From positions 1 to 64,000 of the forward strand of contig JACTMO010000087.1 in NCBI GenBank assembly GCA_014584605.1: DNA of 64,000 nt, written 5' to 3'. Numbering within the stretch: the first letter of the stretch is position 1; each line of letters begins with the position of its first letter. Source of the DNA: Bacteroidota bacterium. Lineage in GTDB: Bacteria; Bacteroidota; Bacteroidia; Flavobacteriales_F; PHOS-HE28. This document shows, one piece after another, positions 7,725 through 15,514 of this stretch. A model generated the notes under the pieces. That model was given only the letters and a program-made list of their open reading frames with translations, was not told the origin of the DNA and did not search any database. Made by a program: the position numbers and the translations under genes.

Positions 7725-8012
7725 TCAATGGCCTGTGAACTTCCGCAAGGGTTTCCGTTTTGCATGTCGAACGCGGTAGACAACAATATCGTCCCCTTCC
7801 ACCGCGTACCAGACGATGTATGGGAATCTCTCCAGCAGAACAGGCCGGTAGGGATCCTTCCGAATGCCGAAACCGGGCGGGTTATCAACCACGAACTTCA
7901 AGCTGAATAACAGGTCTCTTCTGAACCTTTCCCCCAGTCCCGGCTTCTGCACCTCATACCACAACTGCGCTTGGCGGATCTCCTGGAGCGACTCCTCCTT
8001 GAAGATCAACAT
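7725..8012 (-). CDS. RelE/ParE-family toxin (TA pair 2)
   Basis: 95 residues from the ATG at 8012 (MLIFKEESLQEIRQAQ); a longer frame to 8063 would run into the antitoxin gene. It has the RelE/ParE pattern: helical QEIRQAQLWYEVQKPGLGERFRRDL, then LLERFPYIVWYAVEGDDIVVYRVRHAKRKP. It is the paralogue of the toxin at 6939. The antitoxin stop at 8018 lies 5 bases upstream. The 3' end abuts the truncated paaZ fragment, so the cassette has little spare DNA. Confidence 0.85.
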   Translation of the reverse strand: MLIFKEESLQEIRQAQLWYEVQKPGLGERFRRDLLFSLKFVVDNPPGFGIRKDPYRPVLLERFPYIVWYAVEGDDIVVYRVRHAKRKPLRKFTGH

Positions 8013-8017
8013 CGCGC

Positions 8018-8386
8018 TCAGTGCTTCAGGTCGTTCTTGAGGATCTCCTCTACCTGGTCCCAAGTATAGGAGCGGGACTCCCCTTTCAGATGACGTTCGC
8101 GTCGTTCATCCAGCACGGCCAATTCCTCCTCGGAGAGCTCCAGATCACCGGGCTCATGACGCAAGGCTTCCTGATGAGCCCGATCCTCTTCCAGGATCCG
8201 CTTCACCTCTTCACTCGTGTACATGCGATCCGCGCCTGTGGGATCCTTCACCACGCTCAACTTCTCGTTCGGGACACCATAACCGCGCGGCGCGTCCAGC
8301 AGGCGCTTCACCGCGAGCAGTCGCTCCTCGTTGTCGATCAGCGCGATGCGCTCCAGCAGCTCCAGCTTGAGGGTTTTCAGATCCAT
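8018..8386 (-). CDS. Antitoxin of RelE/ParE pair 2
   Basis: 122 residues, longer than its paralogue at 7235. The N-terminal ~30 residues match it (TLKLELLERIALIDNEERLLAVKRLL). Two similar segments follow, YTSEEVKRILEEDRAHQEALRHE and YTWDQVEEILKNDLK, so the toxin-binding-like tail appears twice, possibly by internal duplication. Charged and helical throughout; no clear DNA-binding fold seen. First gene of its pair, with a promoter box 5 bases before the ATG. Confidence 0.8.
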   Translation of the reverse strand: MDLKTLKLELLERIALIDNEERLLAVKRLLDAPRGYGVPNEKLSVVKDPTGADRMYTSEEVKRILEEDRAHQEALRHEPGDLELSEEELAVLDERRERHLKGESRSYTWDQVEEILKNDLKH

Positions 8387-8390
8387 GACC

Positions 8391-8398
8391 CAAAGCTA
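8391..8398 (-). promoter_or_regulatory. Core promoter box TAGCTTTG for TA pair 2
   Basis: Perfect TAnnTTTG on the minus strand, ending 5 bases before the antitoxin ATG. Same geometry as TA pair 1. Confidence 0.6.
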
Positions 8399-8469
8399 AT
8401 TCGCAGACACTCTCCGATGTTCGCCTACGGAAACCACAGATGGTACTGATCGCTTGGTGCAGCCTGGTG

Positions 8470-8535
8470 TTCATCTGCGCCATCGGCGTCATCTGCGGAT
8501 CCATGCCGAACTTCGCCCCGATGCAACTCCAGAAC
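8470..8535 (+). repeat. Right direct repeat: ATCTGCG motif plus the real paaZ start
   Basis: The partner of 7623-7695. The ATCTGCG run here is also the right arm of an imperfect hairpin whose left arm begins at 8434 (CCACAGATGGTACTGAT). The 3' half is the genuine start of paaZ. Confidence 0.75.
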
Positions 8536-10587
8536 TACGCCTGCGGCCAATGGGTGGCCGGCACCGGCAAACAGACCGAGCTCACCGACGCCATCACCGG
8601 CGAGACCATCGCCACCACTTCCAGCAACGGCCTGGACTTCGGCGCCATGCTGCGCTACGCCCGCGAGACCGGCGGCCCGCCCCTGCGCCGCATGACCTTC
8701 CCCGAGCGCGGGCGCATGCTCAAGGCCCTGGCCCTCTACCTGATGGACCGCAAGGAGGAATTCTACCAGGTGAGCTACCGCACCGGCGCCACCAAGGCCG
8801 ACAGCTGGGTGGACATCGAGGGCGGCATCGGCAACGTGTTCGCCAACGCCAGCCTGCGCCGCGCCCTGGGCAACATGCCCTTCTACGTGGACGGCGAGGC
8901 CATCAAGACCAGCAAGACCGGCAGCTTCATCGGCCACCACATCATGGTGCCCAAGGAGGGCGTGGCCGTGCACATCAACGCGTTCAACTTCCCCATCTGG
9001 GGCATGCTGGAGAAGTGCGCCGTGAACTGGATGGCCGGCATGCCCGCCGTGGTGAAGCCCGCCACCGTCACCAGCTACCTCACCGAGGCCATGGTGAAGG
9101 CCATCATCGAGAGCAAGATCCTGCCCGAGGGCGCGCTGCAACTGATCGTGGGCGGCGCCGGCGACCTGCTGGACCACGTGGAGAGCCAGGACGTGGTGAC
9201 CTTCACCGGCAGCGCCAGCACCGGCCGCATGCTGAAGGTACACCCGCGCATCGTGGCCGAGAGCGTGCCCTTCAACATGGAGGCCGACAGCCTGAACAGC
9301 ATCGTGCTGGCCCCGGACGCCGTGCCCGGCACGCCCGAGTTCGACCTCTTTGTGAAGGAGGTGGGCCGCGAGATGACGCTGAAGTGCGGCCAGCGCTGCA
9401 CCGGCGTGCGCCGCATCATGGTGCCCGCCGCCCTGGTGGACGAAACGCAAAAGGCCATCGCCAAGCGCCTGGCCGGCACGGTGATCGGCGACCCGCGCGC
9501 CGAGGGCGTCCGCATGGGCTCGCTGGTGGGGCCCGCCCAGCGCGAGGAGGTGCGCGCCAACCTGAAGAAGCTGCTGGAGGGCAGCACGCTGGTGTACGGC
9601 AACCCCGACAGCGTGGAGGTCACCGGCGCCGACGCCAAGAAGGGCGCCTTCATGAGCCCCGTGCTGCTGCTGAACAGCGATCCCTGGACCCACCGCCAAA
9701 GCCACGAGGTGGAGGCCTTCGGCCCGGTGAGCACTCTTATGCCTTACTCAACTCTGGACGATGCCGTGGCGCTGAGCAAATTGGGCAAGGGCAGCCTCTG
9801 CGCGACGATCGCCACTTACGATGACAAGTGCGCGCAACAGTTCGTCTGGGGCGCCGCCAGCCACCACGGCCGCATGCTGGTGCTGAACCGCGATATGGCG
9901 AAGGAGAACACGGGACACGGCTCGCCTCTGGCCACGCTGGTACACGGCGGTCCCGGTCGTGCGGGCGGCGGCGAGGAGATGGGCGGCAAGCGCGGCGTGC
10001 TGCACTACCTGCAGCGTACCGCCATCCAGGGATCGCCCACCACCATCACCGCGCTCACGCAGCAGTACCAGCAGGGCGCCAAGTACCACATCAGCGAGAA
10101 GCATCCCTTCCGCCTGCACTTCGAGGAGCTGAACATCGGCGACACGCTGATCACCGAGAAGCATCTGGTGACGCTGCAGAACATCGAGGACTTCGCCGAG
10201 CTGAGCGGCGACAAGTTCTACGCCCACATGGACGCCAACAGCCTCGATGGCACCGTGTTCACCGGCCGCGTGGCGCACGGCTATTTCATCCTCTCGCGGG
10301 CCGCGGGCCTCTTCGTGGATCCGCCGAAAGGGCCGGTGCTGCTGAACTACGGCATCGAAGAGTGTCGCTTCCTGAAGCCGGTCTACCCCGGCAGCACCAT
10401 CCAGGTGAAATTCACGTGTCGCGAAAAACTGGATCAGGAAAAACGCCCGAAGACCGAGGACTCACCCAAGGGCGCTGATGTGGCGCGGGGCATCGTGAAA
10501 TGGCTGGTGGATGTGGTGGATGAGACGGGGGAAACGGTGGCGTTGGCGACGATCTTGACGATGGTGAGGAAGCTCAACCAGGCCTGA
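8521..10587 (+). CDS. paaZ: PaaZ: oxepin-CoA hydrolase / 3-oxo-5,6-dehydrosuberyl-CoA semialdehyde dehydrogenase
   Basis: 688 residues, close to the 681 of E. coli PaaZ. It is the bifunctional ring-opening enzyme of aerobic phenylacetyl-CoA degradation, acting in the cytoplasm. Residues ~1-520 are the aldehyde dehydrogenase domain, with the general base Glu at ~254 (FNMEADSLN) and catalytic Cys at ~293 (GQRCTGVRR). Residues ~535-685 are the MaoC-like hydratase with Asp at ~564 (SGDKFYAHMD). The ATG at 8521 (MQLQNYACGQW) matches the family N-terminus; ATGs at 8503 and 8440 are alternatives. No other paa gene is in the window. The 5' end is partly duplicated twice upstream (7663, 5811), which makes this locus look like an insertion target. 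Confidence 0.93.
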   Translation: MQLQNYACGQWVAGTGKQTELTDAITGETIATTSSNGLDFGAMLRYARETGGPPLRRMTFPERGRMLKALALYLMDRKEEFYQVSYRTGATKADSWVDIEGGIGNVFANASLRRALGNMPFYVDGEAIKTSKTGSFIGHHIMVPKEGVAVHINAFNFPIWGMLEKCAVNWMAGMPAVVKPATVTSYLTEAMVKAIIESKILPEGALQLIVGGAGDLLDHVESQDVVTFTGSASTGRMLKVHPRIVAESVPFNMEADSLNSIVLAPDAVPGTPEFDLFVKEVGREMTLKCGQRCTGVRRIMVPAALVDETQKAIAKRLAGTVIGDPRAEGVRMGSLVGPAQREEVRANLKKLLEGSTLVYGNPDSVEVTGADAKKGAFMSPVLLLNSDPWTHRQSHEVEAFGPVSTLMPYSTLDDAVALSKLGKGSLCATIATYDDKCAQQFVWGAASHHGRMLVLNRDMAKENTGHGSPLATLVHGGPGRAGGGEEMGGKRGVLHYLQRTAIQGSPTTITALTQQYQQGAKYHISEKHPFRLHFEELNIGDTLITEKHLVTLQNIEDFAELSGDKFYAHMDANSLDGTVFTGRVAHGYFILSRAAGLFVDPPKGPVLLNYGIEECRFLKPVYPGSTIQVKFTCREKLDQEKRPKTEDSPKGADVARGIVKWLVDVVDETGETVALATILTMVRKLNQA

Positions 10588-10592
10588 CAGCT

Positions 10593-10600
10593 TACTTTTG
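10593..10600 (+). promoter_or_regulatory. Core promoter box TACTTTTG for TA pair 3
   Basis: Perfect TAnnTTTG, ending 6 bases before the ATG at 10606. It starts 6 bases after the paaZ stop, so the pair has its own promoter. Confidence 0.6.
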
Positions 10601-10605
10601 AAAGC

Positions 10606-10848
10606 ATGAGCAACCGAGGGGATCTCCTCACCCGGATCACCACCGATCCCAACATCTGCCACGGCAAGGCTGTAGTGCGCGGCATGCGCTGGCCCGTGCA
10701 GAACGTGCTGGAGTTGATGGCGAGCGGCATGAGCACCGAGGAGATCATGCGCGACCACCCCGAGCTGGAGAAGGATGATTTCCTCGCCTGCCTGGCATAC
10801 GCGGCCAAGATCACCGAGGTGAAATCCATCCACCGCGCAGCGCAGTGA
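10606..10848 (+). CDS. DUF433-type antitoxin (TA pair 3)
   Basis: 80 residues of the DUF433 family: RITTDPNICHGKAVVRGMRWPVQNVLELMASGMSTEEIMRDHPELEKDDFLACLAYAA. This is the winged-helix-like module usually encoded just before a PIN-like DUF5615 protein and thought to be its antitoxin and repressor. The stop codon overlaps the GTG start of the next gene (GTGA, 10845-10848). The antitoxin itself is intact although the partner toxin is broken. Confidence 0.88.
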   Translation: MSNRGDLLTRITTDPNICHGKAVVRGMRWPVQNVLELMASGMSTEEIMRDHPELEKDDFLACLAYAAKITEVKSIHRAAQ

Positions 10849-11195
10849 ACTGGCTGGTGGACACCCAGCTGCCGCATCAATTGGCCACAGCGCTCAAACA
10901 ACGCGGCCAGCATGCGGTGCATGCATAGGAGCTGCCTCAAGGACATCTTTCCTCGGATCAGGCCATCATCGCAGATGCCGATCGCGAACAGGCCGTTGTT
11001 GTGACCAAGGATGCCGATCTCATCGCCGCATACGAAGTGAAAGGTGAACCGAAGCGCCCATTGTACGTGGCCACCGGCAACATCCGCAACGCGGAGTTGA
11101 TCCTGCTCGTCATGAACTACCTGGACCTGATGTGCGCGGTGTTGAAGGACGGTGGATTCATTGAGTTGGACCGGAACGGCATCACGGTGCGGTGA
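10845..11195 (+). pseudogene. DUF5615 PIN-like toxin, interrupted by an amber codon
   Basis: From the GTG at 10845 the frame reads NWLVDTQLPHQLATALKQRG and on to HAVHA, then TAG at 10926-10928 (codon 28). It continues open with ELPQGHLSSDQAIIADADRE, VVVTKDADL and a normal C-terminus to 11195. The pattern L.D..LP..LA..L...G, ELP....SD..I...A, TKD.D is that of DUF5615 PIN-like nucleases paired with DUF433 proteins. The stop falls exactly where intact family members continue. Translation could restart only after most of the first catalytic strand has been lost, so the toxin is probably inactive, unless the codon is suppressed or is a sequencing error. Confidence 0.8.
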
Positions 11196-11311
11196 GGGAA
11201 GTCGCAACAACCGCAGCGGATCCCACAGCGGCCTGCAGCCACACTCCGCTCCCGACTGTCGCCATCGCGACCAGACCGTGACATGGAGATCCACTTAACG
11301 GCAAGTAGCAG

Positions 11312-11857
11312 ATGACCAACCACCCCTTGCCGGGTTCCCTGAGCACCTCCGGGACGATCGTTCTCGGCCAACACAACATCCCCCTCGCATCGGTCCGGTT
11401 CACGGCCTATGCGGATAATGAGCACACCGCCGACACCTTCGGAGGAAAGGCGCTCATCGAGGTGGACGGCCGACCGCAGTTCGCGGAGGTGGCCATCCTA
11501 CGGCTCTTCGAAGCGGATGGCTGGCAGGGGCGATGGGTGGAGACCTATGGCAAGCCCGCCATGCGACCAGGGCTCTGGCGGGAATGGCACCCGGATGGAC
11601 CGGCCGCGCAGGTGCATGTGCCCATTGAAGAAACATGGGTCAATGAACGGCTGCATACGATAGCGGCCGCCAACGGCAACACCTACAGCGGCTGCTGGGA
11701 CGTGGTGGTGTGGAAGGGCGACCGGCTGGTTTTTGCCGAAAGCAAACGGAAGGGCAAGGACCGCATCCGCGGCACGCAGGTGCGCTGGATGGAGGCGGCA
11801 ATGCGGTGCGGCTGCCCGGTGGACGACTTCGTGGTCGTGGAGTGGGGCCTCGCGTGA
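11312..11857 (+). CDS. Predicted PD-(D/E)xK / VRR-NUC-like nuclease domain protein
   Basis: 181 residues with no close family recognised. The C-terminal third reads CWDVVVWKGDRLVFAESKRK then DRIRGTQVRWMEAAMRCG. A D in the first strand, ExK in the second and a Q with an aromatic residue in the following helix is the arrangement of VRR-NUC/PD-(D/E)xK nucleases. The N-terminal ~100 residues are of unknown fold. It lies between a broken TA pair and a vsr gene facing it, in a patch rich in defence-type genes. The nuclease reading is an inference from motif spacing only. Confidence 0.5.
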   Translation: MTNHPLPGSLSTSGTIVLGQHNIPLASVRFTAYADNEHTADTFGGKALIEVDGRPQFAEVAILRLFEADGWQGRWVETYGKPAMRPGLWREWHPDGPAAQVHVPIEETWVNERLHTIAAANGNTYSGCWDVVVWKGDRLVFAESKRKGKDRIRGTQVRWMEAAMRCGCPVDDFVVVEWGLA

Positions 11858-12025
11858 TCGCCTGGCCCTTTGCCCGGGATCGGCTCTTCCACGTAGCACT
11901 GGACCACACAAACAACGTGCGAAGCCCATCAACCCACCGAGGGCCTGAAAGTGCCGGTGCGCACCGGGTGCTCCCTTGGCCCCCCCACCCCGGCCCACGT
12001 CCTGCACGGCCGGGCGAACGCCGCC

Positions 12026-12496
12026 TCAGCCCCCGCGCTCCCGCACGGCGCGCAACACCTTCCCCACCTCACGGTCCAGGCCCCACGCCAACTTGCATTC
12101 CCACAGGGTGACCACCCGCCAGCCGGCACGGCGCAGGGCGCGCGCCTTCTCGGCATCGCGCGCCCGGTTGCGGTCCAGCTTGGCGTTCCAAAAAGCGCGG
12201 TGGGTGGTGGGGCGCCGCGGTCGGCAGTGGGGACAGCCGTGCCAGAAACAGCCGTGGACGAACACGGCGACCTTGCGGCCCACGAAGGCGATGTCGGGCC
12301 GGCCCGGCGCCTGGGCGTGGTGCAGCCGGTAACCGGTGAGGCCGCGGGCCCGCAGTGCCTGGCGCACCCGCAGTTCAGGACCGGTGTGCTTGGCCCGGAT
12401 GCGGCTCATCACGGCGCTCACCCGCGGATCCGTGGGCACCGGCGAGCGGCCGTCGCGGAGGTAGCTGCGTGCCGTCACCCTGCAAAGGTCCGCCAC
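12026..12496 (-). CDS. vsr: Vsr: very-short-patch-repair mismatch endonuclease
   Basis: 156 residues from the GTG at 12496 (another GTG at 12478 would give 150). Vsr nicks DNA 5' of a T:G mismatch that arises from deamination of 5-methylcytosine. Family landmarks are all present: SRIRAKHTGPELRVRQALRARG, YRLH, PGRPDIAF with the metal-binding Asp, VFVHGCFWHGCPHC with the His and Cys zinc and catalytic residues, FWNAKLDRNRARD and GWRVVTLWEC. It starts 14 bases after the stop of the OmpA-family gene and may be cotranscribed. The cytosine methyltransferase that usually accompanies Vsr is not in the window. Confidence 0.92.
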   Translation of the reverse strand: MADLCRVTARSYLRDGRSPVPTDPRVSAVMSRIRAKHTGPELRVRQALRARGLTGYRLHHAQAPGRPDIAFVGRKVAVFVHGCFWHGCPHCRPRRPTTHRAFWNAKLDRNRARDAEKARALRRAGWRVVTLWECKLAWGLDREVGKVLRAVRERGG

Positions 12497-12510
12497 GGCA
12501 CCGTGCGGCG

Positions 12511-14544
12511 CTACCGCACCAGCACTTCCGTGCGGCGGTTGAGCGCGCGGCCCTCCTCGCTGTCGTTGGTGGCCACCGGGCGGCTCTCGCCGTACCCCAC
12601 GCTCGTCACCCGGGCGGCATCAATGCCATAGCCGGTGAGGAAGCGCGCCACCGCGGCGGCACGCTGCTCGCTGAGCCGCTGGTTGTCCGCATCCGCACCC
12701 ACGTTGTCGGTATGGCCGGCCACCTCGATGCGGATGGAAGGGTTGGCCTTCATGAGGCGCAGCAGCTTGTCCAGCTCGGTGTTGCTGGCGGGCAACAGTT
12801 CGGCGCTGGCGGTGTTGAAGAAGATGTTGCGCAGGGTGAGCGTGCTGCCGCTGGTCAACGGGCTCAGCCGGGCCTCCAGCACCGGGGGCACACCGTCCTT
12901 GGACGCGGCCACGCTGTAGTTGGCGCTGAAGAAGAGATACCCTTCGGCCGTGGCGTTCAGGGCGTAATCGCGGCCGGTGGGCAGGCACACGAGGAATTCG
13001 CCGGTGCTGGGGTCGCTGTAGGCGGCGGTGGCCAGCTTGCCGGAGGTCAGGTCGTACAGCTCCACATCGGCCTCCACCGGCTTGCCGTTGGTGATGTCGG
13101 TGACCACGCCGCGGATGTAGGTGACGGGCTCGGGCCGGGCCTCGGGGTAGAGCTCGAAGCTGTAAAGGTCCAGCCCGCCCAACCCGCCGGCACGGTCGCT
13201 GGCGAAATAGGCGATGCGCCCGTCGGCGCTCACCAGCAGGCTGTTCTCATCACCCCCGCTGTTGATGGGCCAGCCCAGGTTCAACGCCGGGCCCCACACG
13301 CCGTCGTCGCCCATGCGGCTCACGAAGATGTCCAGCCCGCCGAAGGCCGGATGGCCGTTGCTGCTGAAGTAGAGCGTGCGCCCGTCCGGGTGGATCTGCA
13401 CGCTTTCCTCCTGGAACGGCGTGTTGATCTGCGGCCCCAGCTTCTCGGGCGGGCCGAAGCTGCCGTCCTCCTGCAGGCGGGTCACGAAGATGTCCATGCT
13501 CTGGATGCCGTCGCGGGGCTGCGTGCCGCGGACGTAGTACAGCGTGCGGCCGTCGCTGCCCAGGCTGGGCTGGCTCTCCCAATGGCGCGAGTTCACCGGC
13601 GGGCCCAGGTTCTCGGGCGGGCTCCAACGGTTGCCGATGCGCCGGCTGATGAAGAGGTCGCAGCTGCCCAGGCCCTTGCGACCCGCACCATAGTCGCCGT
13701 CGATGCCGGCGCAGGCCGTGAAGATGATGAAGCGGCCGTCGGGGGACAAGGTCCCGGCGCCTTCGTTGGCCGGGGTCACCACGCCGGAGACCGGCCGGGC
13801 CTTGGTCCAGGCCCCCTGCTCGTCGCGCGTGCTCACATAGAAATCCTCCTGGTGGCCCCAGGGCGAGGCGCCGTCGGGCAGGTCGCGGGTGAACAGCAGC
13901 GTGCGGTCGTCGGCGGTGATGCAGGGATAGTATTCGGGGTCGGGGGAATTGACGGCGGGACCGAGGTTCACGGGCTCGAAGGGCACCGGCTGCCGGATGG
14001 CCTTGGCCGCGAAAGCGCAGTTGTCCACACCCAGCTTGGCACGCTGCCGCCGCACGGGCTCGTCCTCCATCTCCAGGAAGCTCTTGTAATGCGCTTCGGC
14101 CGCCGCGAAGTCCTGGTTGCGGAACTCGATGTCCGCCAGGTGCAGATGGGCCATGGGGAAGAACCGGGGGGCGATGCCGATGGCCTCGCGGTACCATTGC
14201 ATGGCCGCGGGGTCGTCGCCCTTCATGGCGTACAGCTCGGCCAGGGCGTAGCGCGGCTCCACGAAACGCTCGTCGAAGGCCGCGGCCTTCTTGAGGCTCC
14301 CCTCCGCAGCGTCCCACTTGCGCGCGTGCATGGCGTCCAACCCGTCCTCGTAGAGCTTGATGGCCTTGCTTTCCTTGGTGGTATAGCCTCCGGGCGGCTG
14401 GGCGTGCATGCGCTGCGGCGCCTGGAACGGGAACAGCAGGAGCAACGCGGCGCGCAGGCCCCACACGGCCCACCCGGTGCGGAGGGCCCGCGTACAGGCG
14501 AACAGCAGCGACCGCTCGGGCGCGGGCAGGACGGATGGGCTCAC
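12511..14544 (-). CDS. OmpA-family outer-membrane protein with TPR and PD40 repeats
   Basis: 677 residues from a GTG at 14544 whose GTGA overlaps the queE stop. An N-terminal signal peptide (LRAALLLLFPFQAPQRMHAQ) precedes TPR-like helices at ~60-190. A PD40/WD40-like propeller at ~210-440 has repeats such as DGRTLYFSSNGHPAFGGLDIFVS and DGRIAYFASDRAGGLGGLDLYSF. A carboxypeptidase-regulatory-like beta domain follows at ~450-535. The C-terminal OmpA peptidoglycan-binding domain has the motif GHTDNVGADADNQRLSEQRA. The architecture is common in Bacteroidota envelope proteins, some of them linked to type IX secretion and gliding, and should tether outer membrane to peptidoglycan. The only in-frame ATG before the TPRs is inside the signal peptide, which favours the GTG. 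Confidence 0.88.
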   Translation of the reverse strand: MSPSVLPAPERSLLFACTRALRTGWAVWGLRAALLLLFPFQAPQRMHAQPPGGYTTKESKAIKLYEDGLDAMHARKWDAAEGSLKKAAAFDERFVEPRYALAELYAMKGDDPAAMQWYREAIGIAPRFFPMAHLHLADIEFRNQDFAAAEAHYKSFLEMEDEPVRRQRAKLGVDNCAFAAKAIRQPVPFEPVNLGPAVNSPDPEYYPCITADDRTLLFTRDLPDGASPWGHQEDFYVSTRDEQGAWTKARPVSGVVTPANEGAGTLSPDGRFIIFTACAGIDGDYGAGRKGLGSCDLFISRRIGNRWSPPENLGPPVNSRHWESQPSLGSDGRTLYYVRGTQPRDGIQSMDIFVTRLQEDGSFGPPEKLGPQINTPFQEESVQIHPDGRTLYFSSNGHPAFGGLDIFVSRMGDDGVWGPALNLGWPINSGGDENSLLVSADGRIAYFASDRAGGLGGLDLYSFELYPEARPEPVTYIRGVVTDITNGKPVEADVELYDLTSGKLATAAYSDPSTGEFLVCLPTGRDYALNATAEGYLFFSANYSVAASKDGVPPVLEARLSPLTSGSTLTLRNIFFNTASAELLPASNTELDKLLRLMKANPSIRIEVAGHTDNVGADADNQRLSEQRAAAVARFLTGYGIDAARVTSVGYGESRPVATNDSEEGRALNRRTEVLVR

Positions 14545-15197
14545 GGTATGTTCAGGGTTTTGTGGGTCTGCAGGGAGATGCGCCAGCGGGGCTCGGCCAT
14601 GACCTTGGCCACGATCAACGGCATCACCGCGTCGCGGCGGTCCCATTCCGGCTGCAACAGGCAAGCGCAGTCCGGCCGCACCAGGGCGGCGTGTCCATCG
14701 GCCCATGCGAGGTCGTGGCGGTTGACGACGATGACCTTCAGCTCGTCGGCGTGCAGGTGAAAGCCGGGCACGGGGTCCTTGAACTTCTTCGGGCTGAAGC
14801 ACACATGATGCCAATCGCCGCTCAGGGGGGCGGTGCCCGAGGTCTCCAGGTGGGTGCGGAAACCTGCGGCGCGCAGCGCGTCGGTGAGGGGACGCAGGTC
14901 GTGCAGCAGCGGCTCGCCACCGGTGATCACCGCGATGCGTGCGGGTTTCGAGCGTGCATGGTCCACGATGTCCTCCACCGGCCGCTGCGGATGGGCGGTC
15001 CTGTCCCAGCTCTCCTTCACATCGCACCAGGAGCAGCCCACATCGCAGCCGCCCAGGCGGATGAAGTGCGCCGCGTGCCCGGCGAAGACCCCTTCGCCCT
15101 GCACGGTGTGGAAGGTCTCCATCACCGGGTAGGCAGCGCCGACGCCCGGTCCGTTGCCTGCGGCCCGGTGGGGTCCGGTAGTGGATGAAGCGTTCAC
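14541..15197 (-). CDS. queE: QueE: 7-carboxy-7-deazaguanine synthase
   Basis: 218 residues from the GTG at 15197. A radical-SAM enzyme converting 6-carboxytetrahydropterin to 7-carboxy-7-deazaguanine in the queuosine/preQ0 pathway. Visible landmarks: PVMETFHTVQGEG, RLGGCDVGCSWCD with the cluster cysteines spaced CDVGCSWC as in this family, and the SAM-binding ITGGEPLLHDL. An in-frame ATG at 15251 would add 18 residues and another ATG lies just before the first motif, so the start is uncertain. It is followed without a gap by the OmpA-family gene (GTGA overlap). Other queuosine genes (queC, queD, queF) are not in the window. Confidence 0.93.
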   Translation of the reverse strand: MNASSTTGPHRAAGNGPGVGAAYPVMETFHTVQGEGVFAGHAAHFIRLGGCDVGCSWCDVKESWDRTAHPQRPVEDIVDHARSKPARIAVITGGEPLLHDLRPLTDALRAAGFRTHLETSGTAPLSGDWHHVCFSPKKFKDPVPGFHLHADELKVIVVNRHDLAWADGHAALVRPDCACLLQPEWDRRDAVMPLIVAKVMAEPRWRISLQTHKTLNIP

Positions 15198-15514
15198 GGA
15201 CGGACAAAAAAAGCCCACACAGGACCGAAGTACAAAGAACCCATGGATCACATGAGCGGGTCGGACAGAAAGGGGTCGGTAATCCGCGGTGTGCCCGAAG
15301 GCATCATCCCCCGAAAGGGATGCGCGGCCCGCCCTCGCCCTTTGGATCTTCCGACCCTGAGCAAATAATGTTGGTTCAAGGACTATTGGCCTGTGTGGGC
15401 TGGTCGTTGATCAGCACACGGCTGAGAAAGAACGCGACTACGGTACGAATGTACGGGCAAGCTCCACCGTTTGCAAGCACCGGTTGAAAAGTCGCCCGAC
15501 CGGGGCGGAACCGC
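15198..15514. other. Intergenic region, nothing recognised
   Basis: 317 bases between the queE start and the 3' end of the leftward gene at 15515. It should contain the queE promoter, but no good TAnnTTTG box was found close to the GTG. No hairpin, repeat or RNA gene was seen. Confidence 0.35.
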
